A program made the position numbers and the translations under genes. A stretch of DNA of 64,000 nucleotides from Verrucomicrobiaceae bacterium. Lineage in GTDB: Bacteria; Verrucomicrobiota; Verrucomicrobiia; Verrucomicrobiales; Verrucomicrobiaceae. Location of the stretch: positions 62,001 through 126,000 of the forward strand of contig JADJPM010000005.1 of the NCBI GenBank assembly GCA_016713245.1, in the 5' to 3' direction. The notes beneath the pieces were generated by a model. The model worked only from the letters and a program-made list of their open reading frames with translations. It did not search any database and was not told the origin of the DNA. Shown here in pieces: positions 25,326 through 34,244 of this stretch (positions are counted from its first letter, which is position 1; every line of letters begins with the position of its first letter).

Positions 25326-25766
25326 ATGAAAACACCACTCCTTACCCTCCTCCTCTCCGCCCTCCTCACGTTGAATGCCCTCGCCGGAAAATCCGGCTGG
25401 GAGGAAAACTACGAAAAAGCCATCGCCGAGGCAAAAGAGAGCAAAAAACTCGTCCTCCTCGATTTCACCGGCTCGGACTGGTGCGGCTGGTGCATGAAGC
25501 TCGACGAAGAAGTGTTCTCGACCTCTGCCTTCAAGAAATTCGCCAAGGAGAACCTCGTGCTCGTCGAGCTCGACTACCCGCATGGCAAGAACCAGACGAA
25601 GAAGCTCAAGGAGCAAAACGCCTCTTTGAAGAGCAAATTTGGCATCCGTGGCTACCCCACGCTGATCGTCATTGATGCCGACGGCAAGGAACAGGCTCGC
25701 TGGGGTGGCTACAGCAAGACCTTCCTCAGCGAACTGAAGGAAAAACTTGGCTCCATCAAAAAGTGA
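25326..25766 (+). CDS. Secreted thioredoxin-fold protein
   Basis: 146-residue exported thioredoxin-like protein with a signal peptide at about 1-20 (LSALLTLNALA). The active site is WCGWC in DFTGSDWCGWCMKLDEEVF, a CxxC preceded by Trp as in thioredoxins and the DsbD C-terminal or thioredoxin_7 group. KFGIRGYPTLIVID has the cis-Pro loop. It probably reduces or isomerises periplasmic disulfides, or supports cytochrome c maturation. Its stop abuts the stop of the convergent ROK gene. Confidence 0.88.
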   Translation: MKTPLLTLLLSALLTLNALAGKSGWEENYEKAIAEAKESKKLVLLDFTGSDWCGWCMKLDEEVFSTSAFKKFAKENLVLVELDYPHGKNQTKKLKEQNASLKSKFGIRGYPTLIVIDADGKEQARWGGYSKTFLSELKEKLGSIKK

Positions 25767-26903
25767 TCAACGGGGGGCATCCTCTGGATTCCACGCCTCC
25801 ATCGCCAAACTGGCCGCACCGAGCGCCCCGGCCTCACTCCCCAAATGGGTGAGCACGAGGCGAAGGGGGGAATGCGCTAGCGCTGGGATGCATTCCAGGC
25901 TGCGAACCATGACATCTTCACAAAATCGGCTGCCCAACGAGGTCAGCGGCCCGTGCAGGAAGAAGACCCTCGCATCAATCATCAACTGCGCCATGCCTAG
26001 CACGCGGGCGTAGTCCGTCACCACCGCGTTCCAGGCACATCCACGGGTGCCCGCCAACTCCATCAGGGCCGTCCGCAAATCCTCCGGGGCTTGCTCACTC
26101 TCTCCCGCGCCCTGCAATCGCCTCCACACCGTCCCGGCCGAGAGCACGTCGTGAACCTGCTGCGTCCCGCCATCCAACGGCCATGGCAGCATGCCAATCT
26201 CACCCACGGCATGATGGGCACCCGGCAGGAGCCGACCGCCCTTCACCACCCCCAGTCCGAACCCCAAACGGGCACGCACCACCGCAAAATCATCCTCATT
26301 CTTGCCGCCGCCAAACGAGCGCTCGGCGAGCGTGATCACATGCAGGTTGTTCTCCACCGTCACCCGAACGCCCAGACGCCGCGTCAGTTCGCCCGCAAGC
26401 GGCACGTGACTCCAATCAGCCTGAAATTGCGAGTAAACCACCTCACCCTTCACAGGATCCACCAGTCCGGGCGAACCCACGCCCACCCCGAGCAGCATCC
26501 CGGATGCCCCCTGGCTCAGTTGGCGCACTGCGCCCTCAAGGCGATCAATCATGCCAGCCGCCGTGATCTGGGCTGGCAAAGGTTCGTGCAAAGTCACCTC
26601 GCCCCCGCCCGCGAAATCGAGACGCACGGCCCGCAAGCTCCCCCCGGTGAATTCGATCCCAGCAAACCATCCCGCCTGCGGCACGAGCCTCAAAAGCCGT
26701 TTGGGCCTGCCGAAGGCACCACGCTCCAAGCCAGATTCGGCGAGGTATCCCTGCCGCACGAGATCCTCCACATGAATGCCCATCGTGGAGGGCGCAATCT
26801 CCAAAATCTCCGCCAAGGCTCCGCGAGACGCGGCACGACCATGCCGGATCTCGCGCACGATTCGCACATGCAAGTCTTGCTGAGTAGATTTAAAGGTCCG
26901 CAT
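25767..26903 (-). CDS. ROK-family transcriptional regulator with degenerate kinase motifs
   Basis: 378-residue ROK protein with an N-terminal winged HTH (about 10-65: RAASRGALAEILEIAPSTMG) and a C-terminal sugar-kinase fold (GVGVGSPGLVDPVKGEVV). Key ROK residues have changed: the catalytic NDxN Asp is replaced (VENNLH in place of VENDAN), and the zinc-binding CxCGxxGC motif after GAHHAVGEIG is absent. It is therefore probably a pure regulator sensing a sugar or derivative, without kinase activity. No sugar operon is adjacent. Confidence 0.85.
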   Translation of the reverse strand: MRTFKSTQQDLHVRIVREIRHGRAASRGALAEILEIAPSTMGIHVEDLVRQGYLAESGLERGAFGRPKRLLRLVPQAGWFAGIEFTGGSLRAVRLDFAGGGEVTLHEPLPAQITAAGMIDRLEGAVRQLSQGASGMLLGVGVGSPGLVDPVKGEVVYSQFQADWSHVPLAGELTRRLGVRVTVENNLHVITLAERSFGGGKNEDDFAVVRARLGFGLGVVKGGRLLPGAHHAVGEIGMLPWPLDGGTQQVHDVLSAGTVWRRLQGAGESEQAPEDLRTALMELAGTRGCAWNAVVTDYARVLGMAQLMIDARVFFLHGPLTSLGSRFCEDVMVRSLECIPALAHSPLRLVLTHLGSEAGALGAASLAMEAWNPEDAPR

Positions 26904-26977
26904 GATGCTTTAGGCTCCCTCCGCCGCAGGGCCGAATCGTCAAGCCAAGCCTTTAGAAAGCACGTTCCCCGCCAAAA

Positions 26978-28690
26978 TCACGCCCGCGCCGTGATGGGCG
27001 TGCGGCGGTCATCGCGGAAGAAGGTCTCCATGCGCTGGCGAAGGTCCGCGTAGAAGCTGCGAGCCATGTCTTCGAGCATGTCCGCCTTGAAGCTGATGCC
27101 GCTGCTGGCCGCCGCATCGCGGGCGGCGCGAATTTTCTCATCAAAGGAACGCTCCAGCTCCATCAGATGCTCCAGGAACTCCTTCGCGGCACGGCTGCGG
27201 TCCACGCCTTCGATCAGAGCACGCTCAAGCGGCTTGTTTTGCGTGAGGTGGAGCAATTTGCTCTCTCCCAGCTCCTTCATGTAGCGGTTGAAGCTCGTGA
27301 GGAAGGCCGTGCGCTCACGATCAAACTTCACCTCTTCACGGTCCAGCAGCGTATCGTAAGGTCCGGGCTTCGAGAAGAACTTCACCACGAGCGGAATGGT
27401 ATCGACCAGCATGAAAAGCAGCGTGAGCACCAGATAAGCCACGAAAGCGAAGGTTCCTCCTTCCTCTCCATTCTTGAAAAGCTGATGGAGCGCCTGCGTC
27501 TGCTTCAAAATGTCACGCCGAGGCTCCGCCTGAATGATGGCGATGCGCTTATCCTCATCCAAAGTAAGCCGGCTAATTTCAGCGTGGAGGTTTTTGAGCT
27601 GGAGAAGCAGCGCATCAATTTGCGTCTTCAACGTTTCGCGGATGGCGTTTTGCTGCCCCACGAATTGATCCGCCTGCTGCTGCTGCACCTGCTGTTTGAG
27701 CACTTCGATGCGATCCTTTTCGGCCTTCAATCGAGCGGCATCTTCGGCGGCCTTGGCATCGAGAGCGGCATTCACGCCATCTTCGGCGGCTTTGATCTCA
27801 GCGACGAGCGTCACGCGGGTCTTCGTCATCGTATCCAGCACCCCGCTGAGGCGGGTGCTCTCCGCCCGACGCCAGGTGAGCTGGTCTTCCTGAATGCTTT
27901 TGGCACGCGGACCGAGGCCGATGATGCCACTGCGCTGGCCGTTGACCTCCCGCTCAAATTCCGTCTGCCAATGATTGAGCTCTCCGGCTATCTTTTGGTA
28001 ATCGGCGCTCATCTTGGCCATCTCGGCATCAAGAGCTTCGAGCTTCGTTTTCAGCGGCGCGGAGGCCTCGGCCACTTTCGCCTCGCGTTCGGCCTTGGCC
28101 TTCTTTTCGTCCTCGGTGAGCGGTTTCTCGACCGGCTTGCCATTCTCATCGAGGAATTTGGCGCTAAAGCTGGCATTCCAGGCCTCACGCTGCTTGGCGA
28201 TCTCGCCTTCCAGCGTGGTGATGCGGGTCTCGACAGCCACTTTTTGCTGTTTCGCCGTCTCGCGGGCTGCCTCGATCTCTTTTTGCCGATGCTCCTCAAT
28301 GACGGAAGCCACGGTATCTTTGAAAAGCAGCAGCGTGAGCGGATGAGAGATCGTGATACCCATCAGCGCCGCCACCACCATACGAAGACCAAACTGCGCC
28401 GCCTTGCGGAAGAAGCTCTGGTAAGCGCGGTAGGTGGCCAGCAGCGCACGGTCCACCGTGAGAATGATGAAGGCCCACACCAGCGAGACCGGGGCGATGA
28501 CCCACACATTGTCCGTCAGTGTGCTCAAAGCATAGGAGCAGGCGATGATGGCAAAGATGCTCGGCACCAGCACCGTGGCACCAAAGGCGACGTATTTACG
28601 GCGCTCCCAGGCGGGGCAGGCGTCGAGGTTGTCCGAAGAAGCGGCGGAGAGCCAGAAGAAGACACGTTCGATGCGGTCGAGGAAGGACAT
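26978..28690 (-). CDS. DUF4407 membrane coiled-coil protein
   Basis: 570-residue protein of the DUF4407 family. Residues 1-120 contain three to four hydrophobic helices (AFGATVLVPSIFAIIACSYAL, VWVIAPVSLVWAFIILTVDRALL and others). A long charged coiled coil (about 130-400) follows, then another membrane segment (FVAYLVLTLLFMLVDTIPLVVKFF) and a cytoplasmic tail. Family function is not established. The large coiled coil between membrane segments suggests a scaffold or envelope-spanning role. It stands alone on the minus strand. Confidence 0.85.
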   Translation of the reverse strand: MSFLDRIERVFFWLSAASSDNLDACPAWERRKYVAFGATVLVPSIFAIIACSYALSTLTDNVWVIAPVSLVWAFIILTVDRALLATYRAYQSFFRKAAQFGLRMVVAALMGITISHPLTLLLFKDTVASVIEEHRQKEIEAARETAKQQKVAVETRITTLEGEIAKQREAWNASFSAKFLDENGKPVEKPLTEDEKKAKAEREAKVAEASAPLKTKLEALDAEMAKMSADYQKIAGELNHWQTEFEREVNGQRSGIIGLGPRAKSIQEDQLTWRRAESTRLSGVLDTMTKTRVTLVAEIKAAEDGVNAALDAKAAEDAARLKAEKDRIEVLKQQVQQQQADQFVGQQNAIRETLKTQIDALLLQLKNLHAEISRLTLDEDKRIAIIQAEPRRDILKQTQALHQLFKNGEEGGTFAFVAYLVLTLLFMLVDTIPLVVKFFSKPGPYDTLLDREEVKFDRERTAFLTSFNRYMKELGESKLLHLTQNKPLERALIEGVDRSRAAKEFLEHLMELERSFDEKIRAARDAAASSGISFKADMLEDMARSFYADLRQRMETFFRDDRRTPITARA

Positions 28691-28762
28691 GGCGCGTGGG
28701 GGCGGGGTTGCGCGAGTGTGCGGGCCGCTTGCTTGGAGTCAAGGAGATGAATGAACGCGATT

Positions 28763-29965
28763 TTAGCGAATCATTCCCCAGTTCCGACCGAACGGGAAGT
28801 AGCAGAAGAGCGCCGGACCGATCAGATTGCGCTCGGGTACAGCGCCCCAGTAGCGGCTGTCAGAGCTGTTGTAGCTGTTATCGCCCATGGCCCAGTATTG
28901 CTCGGCGCCCAGTGTCTTCTGATTTCCAGGGGAAAGCATCTGGATGGATCCGTAGCCCCGGTATTTCCCCTCTTTGGCGGCCACCCGTTTCATGCCGCTT
29001 TCCTCGGCGGGCTTGCCATTGATCCAAAGCTCAGGCGTTTTCACCTCCAGGGTATCGCCAGGAACTCCGACGAGACGTTTGATATAATGCTGCGAACCCT
29101 GCTCAGCAGGCACGTTCATGTAAGGACTGCGAATGTCTTTGGTGGTGAAGACGAAGACCTCACCGCGCACCGGCTGGCGGAAATGATAGGCGAATTTGTT
29201 CACGAGCACATGATCACCCGTGTCCAGCGTGCCGCGGGCGATGAGCTGCCCCTTGGTGATGAGCTGACCGCCTAGAGCGGAGGGAGAAAACTGGCCCACC
29301 ATGTCCGGCGTGACGTTGTCCGTCTTCATCTGCGGATATGCGCCAGTGTAACTAAAGAGGCCGAGGTTGTAGTGCGTGTTGATGAGCTGGGCCATCGGTG
29401 CCCAGATCCAGATCGTGTGGCCATCGTCAAAGTGCAGTCGGCAATGCGTGAAGAAGCCCAGCACACCATGCTCAGTAAGAGGCTCCGTCGCGCGGATGCG
29501 CCCCGTGTGATCGGAGGTCACGTCGATGTAGCTGCGCCCGGTGATGAAGTCTTTGCCCATCGAGAGGATGTTCGGCGTGGTATCCTCTTCGGTGTGGTTG
29601 GCCACGATGCCATAAAGCGTGGGCTGCATGGAACCGGTGGGGATTTTGAAGGGCTGGAGCAGGTAACTGCGAATGCCAAAGGCCACCACGATGGCCACGA
29701 AAAAGACTTCAATGTTATCCGCGATATCCGAGGGCTGAGCGCCCGGCAGGGCGCGTTCGCAGACGGCATTGATCTCACTGCTCAGCGTGTCGATCCGGGC
29801 CTTATCCCGCGCCCGCATGGCGTCCTCCAGGCTACTGCGCAGGGAGGTGATCTCCTGGAGCTTGGCCTCGGGCAGGATATCCCGCTTGTAATTGATGAAG
29901 CGCGTGACGCCCTTGTGGAGGAGCTTGGCGTGCTTCAGGTAGCGAGGAGTGAGAAAGGAGAACAT
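28763..29965 (-). CDS. lepB: Signal peptidase I
   Basis: Type I signal peptidase that removes Sec and Tat leaders at the outer face of the inner membrane. Catalytic Ser112 lies in FKIPTGSMQPTL after a membrane segment (VFFVAIVVAFGIRSYLL); the catalytic Lys is in YIKRLVGVPGDTLEV, and box E is WAMGDNSYNSSDSRYWGAVP. At 400 residues it is longer than usual, with an N-terminal cytoplasmic helical region of about 85 residues and an insertion between boxes C and D, as in other PVC and Bacteroidota LepB proteins. ATG 29965 is preferred to TTG 29992. Confidence 0.93.
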   Translation of the reverse strand: MFSFLTPRYLKHAKLLHKGVTRFINYKRDILPEAKLQEITSLRSSLEDAMRARDKARIDTLSSEINAVCERALPGAQPSDIADNIEVFFVAIVVAFGIRSYLLQPFKIPTGSMQPTLYGIVANHTEEDTTPNILSMGKDFITGRSYIDVTSDHTGRIRATEPLTEHGVLGFFTHCRLHFDDGHTIWIWAPMAQLINTHYNLGLFSYTGAYPQMKTDNVTPDMVGQFSPSALGGQLITKGQLIARGTLDTGDHVLVNKFAYHFRQPVRGEVFVFTTKDIRSPYMNVPAEQGSQHYIKRLVGVPGDTLEVKTPELWINGKPAEESGMKRVAAKEGKYRGYGSIQMLSPGNQKTLGAEQYWAMGDNSYNSSDSRYWGAVPERNLIGPALFCYFPFGRNWGMIR

Positions 29966-30006
29966 CAGAGGCGGGCGGGCGGGCGGTGACAAAGGTCAGA
30001 ATGAGC

Positions 30007-30921
30007 TCAGCCGTTGCGGGCGAGCAGGGCCTTGGCGGCTTTTTCGATCTTCGGTAGCAGCTTGGCCGGCAGATTCGTGAGCAGGGGCAGCGCGGGGCCT
30101 GTGCCAGCGATGCCCGCGAGCTCGACAGCATGATGCAGCACCATGATGGGGCTGTGCGCATTGCGGAGGTCTTCGAGGGCGGTGAACTCCTGGCGGATGG
30201 CGTCTGCTGTCTTGTAGTCCTTTTTCAAAATGGCCTTCAGCATGGCCGTTGAGCGGCTGGGAGCCACACACACGCAGCCGGCCGTGAAGCCTGCGACGCC
30301 GAAATCACGCATGTGAACGATGGCGGGCTGCTCGCCGATGCCGCTGATGATGATGTTTGGATCGACGAGCTTGGTGAGCTTCTTCAGATACGGGTCCTTC
30401 TTTGGGTCCTCGACGACGATGGCGTATTTGATCCACGAAATGAGGCCGTCATTCACGAGGCTGGCCGCCAGCTCAGGGGTAATGTAGGCCCCGTCTTTGA
30501 TGTAGAGCACGGCCTTGAGGCCGGATTTTTCGACAAAATGACGAATCGCCGTGGCGACCCCTTCTGGCTTCGATGGGAAGAGCGTGGGCAGCAGCATCGC
30601 GGTGGGAAAAGCGAACTCGCTGAGGATTTTTGCCTGATCCATCGCCGTGCCATACATGGGGCCCACGGAAGGGACGATCCACATGTCTTCCGGGGAGAGA
30701 TCGACGAGCATCTTCAGGAGGGAGTGATACTCGCTGAGGGCGATGTTGTAGAGATTCGCATTGCCCCCGTATAGCAGCGTGCGAATGCCGCCCTTGTGCA
30801 TGTGCTTGATGAGCTTCGAGTTCTGCGACTTGCTGAGAGAGAAATCTTTATTCCGGCAGAGCGGCGGAACGGCGATGACGGAGGATTGCAGGTCGGCGAA
30901 CGTGACGGGAGAGGTTTTCAT
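30007..30921 (-). CDS. Dihydrodipicolinate synthase / N-acetylneuraminate lyase family protein
   Basis: 304-residue class I aldolase-type TIM barrel of the DapA/NanA superfamily. GGIRTLLYGGNANLYNIALSEY replaces the canonical GTTGE loop region, and the Schiff-base Lys is likely in AVLYIKDGAYITPE. The canonical DHDPS motif is weak, so it may be a lyase for another 2-keto acid rather than true DapA, even though aspartokinase (lysine pathway) lies only 1 kb away. ATG 30921 (MKTSPVTF) is chosen over an upstream start that would add a compositionally poor leader. Confidence 0.8.
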   Translation of the reverse strand: MKTSPVTFADLQSSVIAVPPLCRNKDFSLSKSQNSKLIKHMHKGGIRTLLYGGNANLYNIALSEYHSLLKMLVDLSPEDMWIVPSVGPMYGTAMDQAKILSEFAFPTAMLLPTLFPSKPEGVATAIRHFVEKSGLKAVLYIKDGAYITPELAASLVNDGLISWIKYAIVVEDPKKDPYLKKLTKLVDPNIIISGIGEQPAIVHMRDFGVAGFTAGCVCVAPSRSTAMLKAILKKDYKTADAIRQEFTALEDLRNAHSPIMVLHHAVELAGIAGTGPALPLLTNLPAKLLPKIEKAAKALLARNG

Positions 30922-31061
30922 GGGGCGGCGCAAAGGAGCGCAGGGGAGAAAGCGTGCAAATCCTTTCCAAGCCGACGCAGTTGAGCTGGGAATAACGATG
31001 GCCGAATGTTGACGCAGGGGCATTTTGGCTCCTACGCCTTGCTTTGAAGCCCTGAAATCCC

Positions 31062-31835
31062 ATGCGCCGCCACCTCTTTGCCCTTCTTCTCCTCCTCACC
31101 GCCTGCTCGAAGCGGGATGTCCTCGTCATCGGCATGGATGCCACTTACCCACCTTTTGAGTTCGTGGATGAAAAAGGGCAGATCTCCGGCGTCAGCGTCG
31201 AAATCGGCCGTGAGATCGGCAAAACCGCCGGAAAGGAGGTCGAGTTCCGAAACATCAACTTCGACGGCCTGATCACCGCCCTGCGCACCGGCTCCATCGA
31301 CCTCGTCATCTCCTCCATGACGGCCAGTGACGAGCGGCGGAAGTCGATCGACTTCTCCGAGCCCTATGTGAAGACCGGTCTGGCGATCCTGGCGGGAAAA
31401 GACGCACCTGTTCAGTCCGTCGCCGATTTGCAGACTCCCGGCCGGAAGGTCGTCGTGCGCCTCGGCACCACCGGCGAGAGCTGGGCACGTCAAAACCTGC
31501 CCAAAGCCGAGATCAAAGCCCTCGATCTCGATACCGCCTGCGTACTGGAGGTCGTGAACGGCAATGTGGATGCCTGGGTGTATGACCAACTCTCGATCAT
31601 GAACTATCACGCCAAGCATCCCGAGAAGACCCGCGCCCTCCTGGCCCCGCTGCGGGAGGAATCCTGGGCCGTCGGCCTTCAGCAAGGCGATGCCGCTCGC
31701 AAGACGCTCGTGAACGAAACCCTCGCCCGCATGCGGAAAGATGGTTCCTTCGCCAAACTCGCTGAGCAGTTCATGGCGAAGGAACGCGAAATGATGAAGC
31801 AGCAGGGACTGCCCTTCGTGTTCGAGCTTCCCTAA
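31062..31835 (+). CDS. Amino-acid ABC transporter substrate-binding lipoprotein
   Basis: 257-residue periplasmic solute-binding protein of family 3 (ArtJ/HisJ/GlnH type), anchored as a lipoprotein by the lipobox LLTAC at residues 11-15. Diagnostic segments are VIGMDATYPPFEFVDEKG, GVSVEIGREI, NFDGLITALRTGSIDLVISSMT and SIDFSEPYVKTGLAIL. No permease or ATPase is adjacent; the polar amino-acid permease and ATPase at 60524-62018 lack their own binding protein and are plausible partners. The amino acid bound is not evident. Confidence 0.92.
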   Translation: MRRHLFALLLLLTACSKRDVLVIGMDATYPPFEFVDEKGQISGVSVEIGREIGKTAGKEVEFRNINFDGLITALRTGSIDLVISSMTASDERRKSIDFSEPYVKTGLAILAGKDAPVQSVADLQTPGRKVVVRLGTTGESWARQNLPKAEIKALDLDTACVLEVVNGNVDAWVYDQLSIMNYHAKHPEKTRALLAPLREESWAVGLQQGDAARKTLVNETLARMRKDGSFAKLAEQFMAKEREMMKQQGLPFVFELP

Positions 31836-31838
31836 ACG

Positions 31839-31868
31839 AAAAACGCCGCCGTGGGATGCACGACGGCG
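31839..31868 (-). terminator. Rho-independent terminator after lysC
   Basis: On the minus strand CGCCGTCGTG, loop CATCC and CACGGCGGCG form a 10-bp stem with one mismatch, followed by TTTTT (31839-31843). It lies between the convergent lysC and binding-protein genes. Confidence 0.85.
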
Positions 31869-31887
31869 ATTGGAAAGCTCACACGGA

Positions 31888-33111
31888 TTAGGCGTCGAGA
31901 CCAAAGGCCGTGTGAACGACGCGGGCGGCGTTCTCCACTTCGGCTTCCTCGACGATAACGGCCGTTTTGATCTCGCTGGTGGAGATCATCTGGATGTTGA
32001 TCTTCGCATCGGCGAGCGCTTTGAACATCTTCGCGGCCACGCCGCTGTGGCTGCGCATGCCAATGCCCACGACGCTGACCTTCGCGATGCCGCTTTGGGT
32101 GCGGAGCGTGGCCTTGTCGCCGAGATTGGGAACGACGGCCTTCAGAGCGGTCTCAGCTTTCGGCAGATCGGCCGCACTGAGCGTGAAAGAGATGTCCGTG
32201 ATGCCGTCAAAACTCACGTTTTGCACGATCATGTCGATGGTGATGTTGGCCTGGGAGATGGCACCAAAAATGGCGGCGCTGATGCCAGGGCGGTCGGCCA
32301 CGTCATCAATGGTGACCTTGGCTTGATTGCGTTCGAGGCTCACGCCGCGCACGACGACGGATTCCATGCCGGGGGTTTCTTCTTTCACGAGGGTTCCGGG
32401 GTTGTTGTTCATGCTGTTGCGCACTTCGAAGCGCACACCAAATTTGTTCGCAAACTCGACTGAGCGGCTCTGCATCACCTTGGAGCCGGAGGAGGCCATT
32501 TCGAGCATCTCTTCATAGCTGATCTCCTCGATCTTCCGCGCCGTTTTGACCACGCGAGGATCGCAGGTGTACACGCCGTCCACATCGGTGTAGATCTGGC
32601 AAAGGTCCGCCTTGATCGCCGCCGCCATGGCAATGGCCGTCAAATCGCTGCCACCACGGCCCAGCGTGGTGATTTCACCACTCGCGGTCTCGCCCTGGAA
32701 GCCGGCGAGCATGACGATATTGCCTTCATCGAGCATCTGCTTCACCGCATCCGGCGTGATGTTCACGATGCGGGCCTTCGTGTGCACGCGATCGGTCGAA
32801 ATGCCAGCCTGCGCCCCGGTGAGGGAGACCGCCTTGCCGCCGAGAGCATTGATCGCCATCGCGGTGAGGGCGATGGTCGTCTGCTCGCCCGTGGCGAGGA
32901 GCACATCCATCTCACGCTCGACGGGCTCACGCTCTGGAGAAACTTCCTTCGCCAGCTTGATGAGATTATCCGTGACGCCGGACATGGCAGAGACAACGGC
33001 CACGACTTGGTTGCCAGCACGCTGCGTCTCCAAAATGCGGCGGGCGCAGTTGCGGATGCGTTCTGGATTGCCGACGGAGGTGCCGCCGTATTTCTGCACG
33101 ATGAGAGCCAT
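31888..33111 (-). CDS. lysC: Aspartokinase
   Basis: Aspartate kinase, first step of lysine, threonine and methionine synthesis. The 407-residue protein begins MALIVQKYGGTSVGNPERI, the family start. It has GFQGETASGEITTLGRGGSDLTA and two C-terminal ACT domains (about 265-405) for feedback inhibition, with SVVGIGMRSHSGVAAKMF and INIQMISTSEIKTAVIV. An upstream start at 33180 was rejected because it adds a non-conserved leader. A terminator follows at 31839-31868. Expect inhibition by lysine and/or threonine as in other monofunctional enzymes. Confidence 0.96.
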   Translation of the reverse strand: MALIVQKYGGTSVGNPERIRNCARRILETQRAGNQVVAVVSAMSGVTDNLIKLAKEVSPEREPVEREMDVLLATGEQTTIALTAMAINALGGKAVSLTGAQAGISTDRVHTKARIVNITPDAVKQMLDEGNIVMLAGFQGETASGEITTLGRGGSDLTAIAMAAAIKADLCQIYTDVDGVYTCDPRVVKTARKIEEISYEEMLEMASSGSKVMQSRSVEFANKFGVRFEVRNSMNNNPGTLVKEETPGMESVVVRGVSLERNQAKVTIDDVADRPGISAAIFGAISQANITIDMIVQNVSFDGITDISFTLSAADLPKAETALKAVVPNLGDKATLRTQSGIAKVSVVGIGMRSHSGVAAKMFKALADAKINIQMISTSEIKTAVIVEEAEVENAARVVHTAFGLDA

Positions 33112-33192
33112 GCTGGGGTTGGGGAAAGGGCGGCGAAAATGGCACGCCGCCCCCCCTGCGCAAGCCCGAAGTCTCCTCAATTCATTCCCATT

Positions 33193-33230
33193 AAAACAAA
33201 CAACCCGCAGCCTTGCGGCTGCGGGTTGTT
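33193..33230 (-). terminator. Rho-independent terminator after the HU gene
   Basis: A perfect 14-bp stem, AACAACCCGCAGCC (33199-33212) and GGCTGCGGGTTGTT (33217-33230), is followed on the minus strand by TTTGTTTTAA. It ends the HU transcript before lysC. Confidence 0.9.
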
Positions 33231-33252
33231 AAATCCGATTCAGGAAGGCTGA

Positions 33253-33525
33253 TTACAGCGACTTCTTGAGAGCGGCGGAAGGCACGAAGCGCACGGACTT
33301 CGAGGCCTTGATCTTCATCGAGGCGCCGGTCTTTGGATTGCGGCCAGTGCGGGCTTTGCGGCTGATGGGTTTGAAGGTACCGAAGCCGATGAGCTGCACG
33401 GGGCCCTTCTTCACGCCTTTGGCGATGGAGTTGAGGACGGCTTCAAGAGCATCGCCAGCGGCACGCTTGGAGGTTTCGCCGCCGAGGGCCTTCTGCACTT
33501 GTTCGATGAGTTGAGCTTTGTTCAT
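33253..33525 (-). CDS. hup: HU-family DNA-binding protein
   Basis: 90-residue nucleoid protein of the HU/IHF family: MNKAQLIEQVQKALGG, the beta-arm region GFGTFKPISRKARTGRNPKTG with the conserved RxGRNPxTG and Pro, and FVPSAALKKSL. It bends DNA non-specifically as a homodimer. It has its own terminator and a likely promoter at 33590-33618. Confidence 0.96.
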   Translation of the reverse strand: MNKAQLIEQVQKALGGETSKRAAGDALEAVLNSIAKGVKKGPVQLIGFGTFKPISRKARTGRNPKTGASMKIKASKSVRFVPSAALKKSL

Positions 33526-33589
33526 GGTAGAGGAGTGGATGTATGTTGGTTGCTGCTCCCAGCCTTAATTTATGCGGGATTGTGACGAT

Positions 33590-33618
33590 CTATGACTTGC
33601 TACCCGCTGTTCCGTCAA
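33590..33618 (-). promoter_or_regulatory. Possible sigma-70 promoter for the HU gene
   Basis: On the minus strand TTGACG (33618-33613) and TCATAG (33595-33590) are separated by 17 bases, upstream of the HU gene. The -35 is good, the -10 is weak. Confidence 0.3.
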
Positions 33619-33634
33619 ACATAAAAATCACGCC

Positions 33635-34189
33635 ATGCCTGCCGAAAACCCCGCGCAAAATTTGAAAAAATTCTTGCTTCCCGATTCCGCCCCCTCCGTT
33701 CATCCCAGCGCTTTCATCGCTCCAGGGGCTGTCGTGCTCGGCGCGGTGGAGATCGGCTCCGAGTCCAGCGTGTGGTATACCTCCGTCCTACGTGGCGACA
33801 TCAATCGCATCGTGTTGGGGCATCAAACGAACGTCCAAGACGGCTGCGTGCTTCATGTGAGCGATGATTTTGCCTGCGTGCTCGGCGATCGCGTCACCGT
33901 GGGGCACCGCGCCGTCGTTCACGCCTGCACCGTGGGTGATGAAGTGCTCGTGGGCATGGGGGCGATCATCCTGGACGGCGCTCAAATAGGCCCGAGATGT
34001 ATCATCGCCGCCGGAGCGCTCGTGACGAAAGGCTCGGTCATCCCGGAAGGCTCCCTCGTTGTGGGTGCTCCGGCTAAGGTGGTGCGGTCGCTGACGCCGG
34101 AGGAGATGGCCGCCAATGCCAAACTAGCCCTCAAGTATGTGGAACTCTCCCGCCGCTACCTCGACATCGGCCTGCAAAGAGACGAGTGA
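33635..34189 (+). CDS. Gamma-carbonic anhydrase family protein
   Basis: 184-residue left-handed beta-helix protein with hexapeptide repeats (VHPSAFIAPGAVVLGAVEIG, RVTVGHRAVVHACTVGDEVLVGMGAIILDGAQIG). Metal-ligand histidines occur in CVLHV, VGHRAVVHACTVG. The layout SSVWYTSVLRGDINRIVLG and NVQDGCVLH matches the YrdA/CaiE/gamma-CA group. Many members lack proven carbonic anhydrase activity. It lies upstream of the bifunctional-nuclease-family gene with a 55-base gap. Confidence 0.92.
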   Translation: MPAENPAQNLKKFLLPDSAPSVHPSAFIAPGAVVLGAVEIGSESSVWYTSVLRGDINRIVLGHQTNVQDGCVLHVSDDFACVLGDRVTVGHRAVVHACTVGDEVLVGMGAIILDGAQIGPRCIIAAGALVTKGSVIPEGSLVVGAPAKVVRSLTPEEMAANAKLALKYVELSRRYLDIGLQRDE

Positions 34190-34244
34190 CGCAGAAAATG
34201 CACACGTCATTTGCCATCCGCCTTCGTAGCGATTTAATCCCGGC

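Noticed and set aside
27167..28750. 527-codon plus-strand frame opposite the DUF4407 gene
   Set aside because: Shadow frame; the opposite strand carries the membrane helices and coiled coil.
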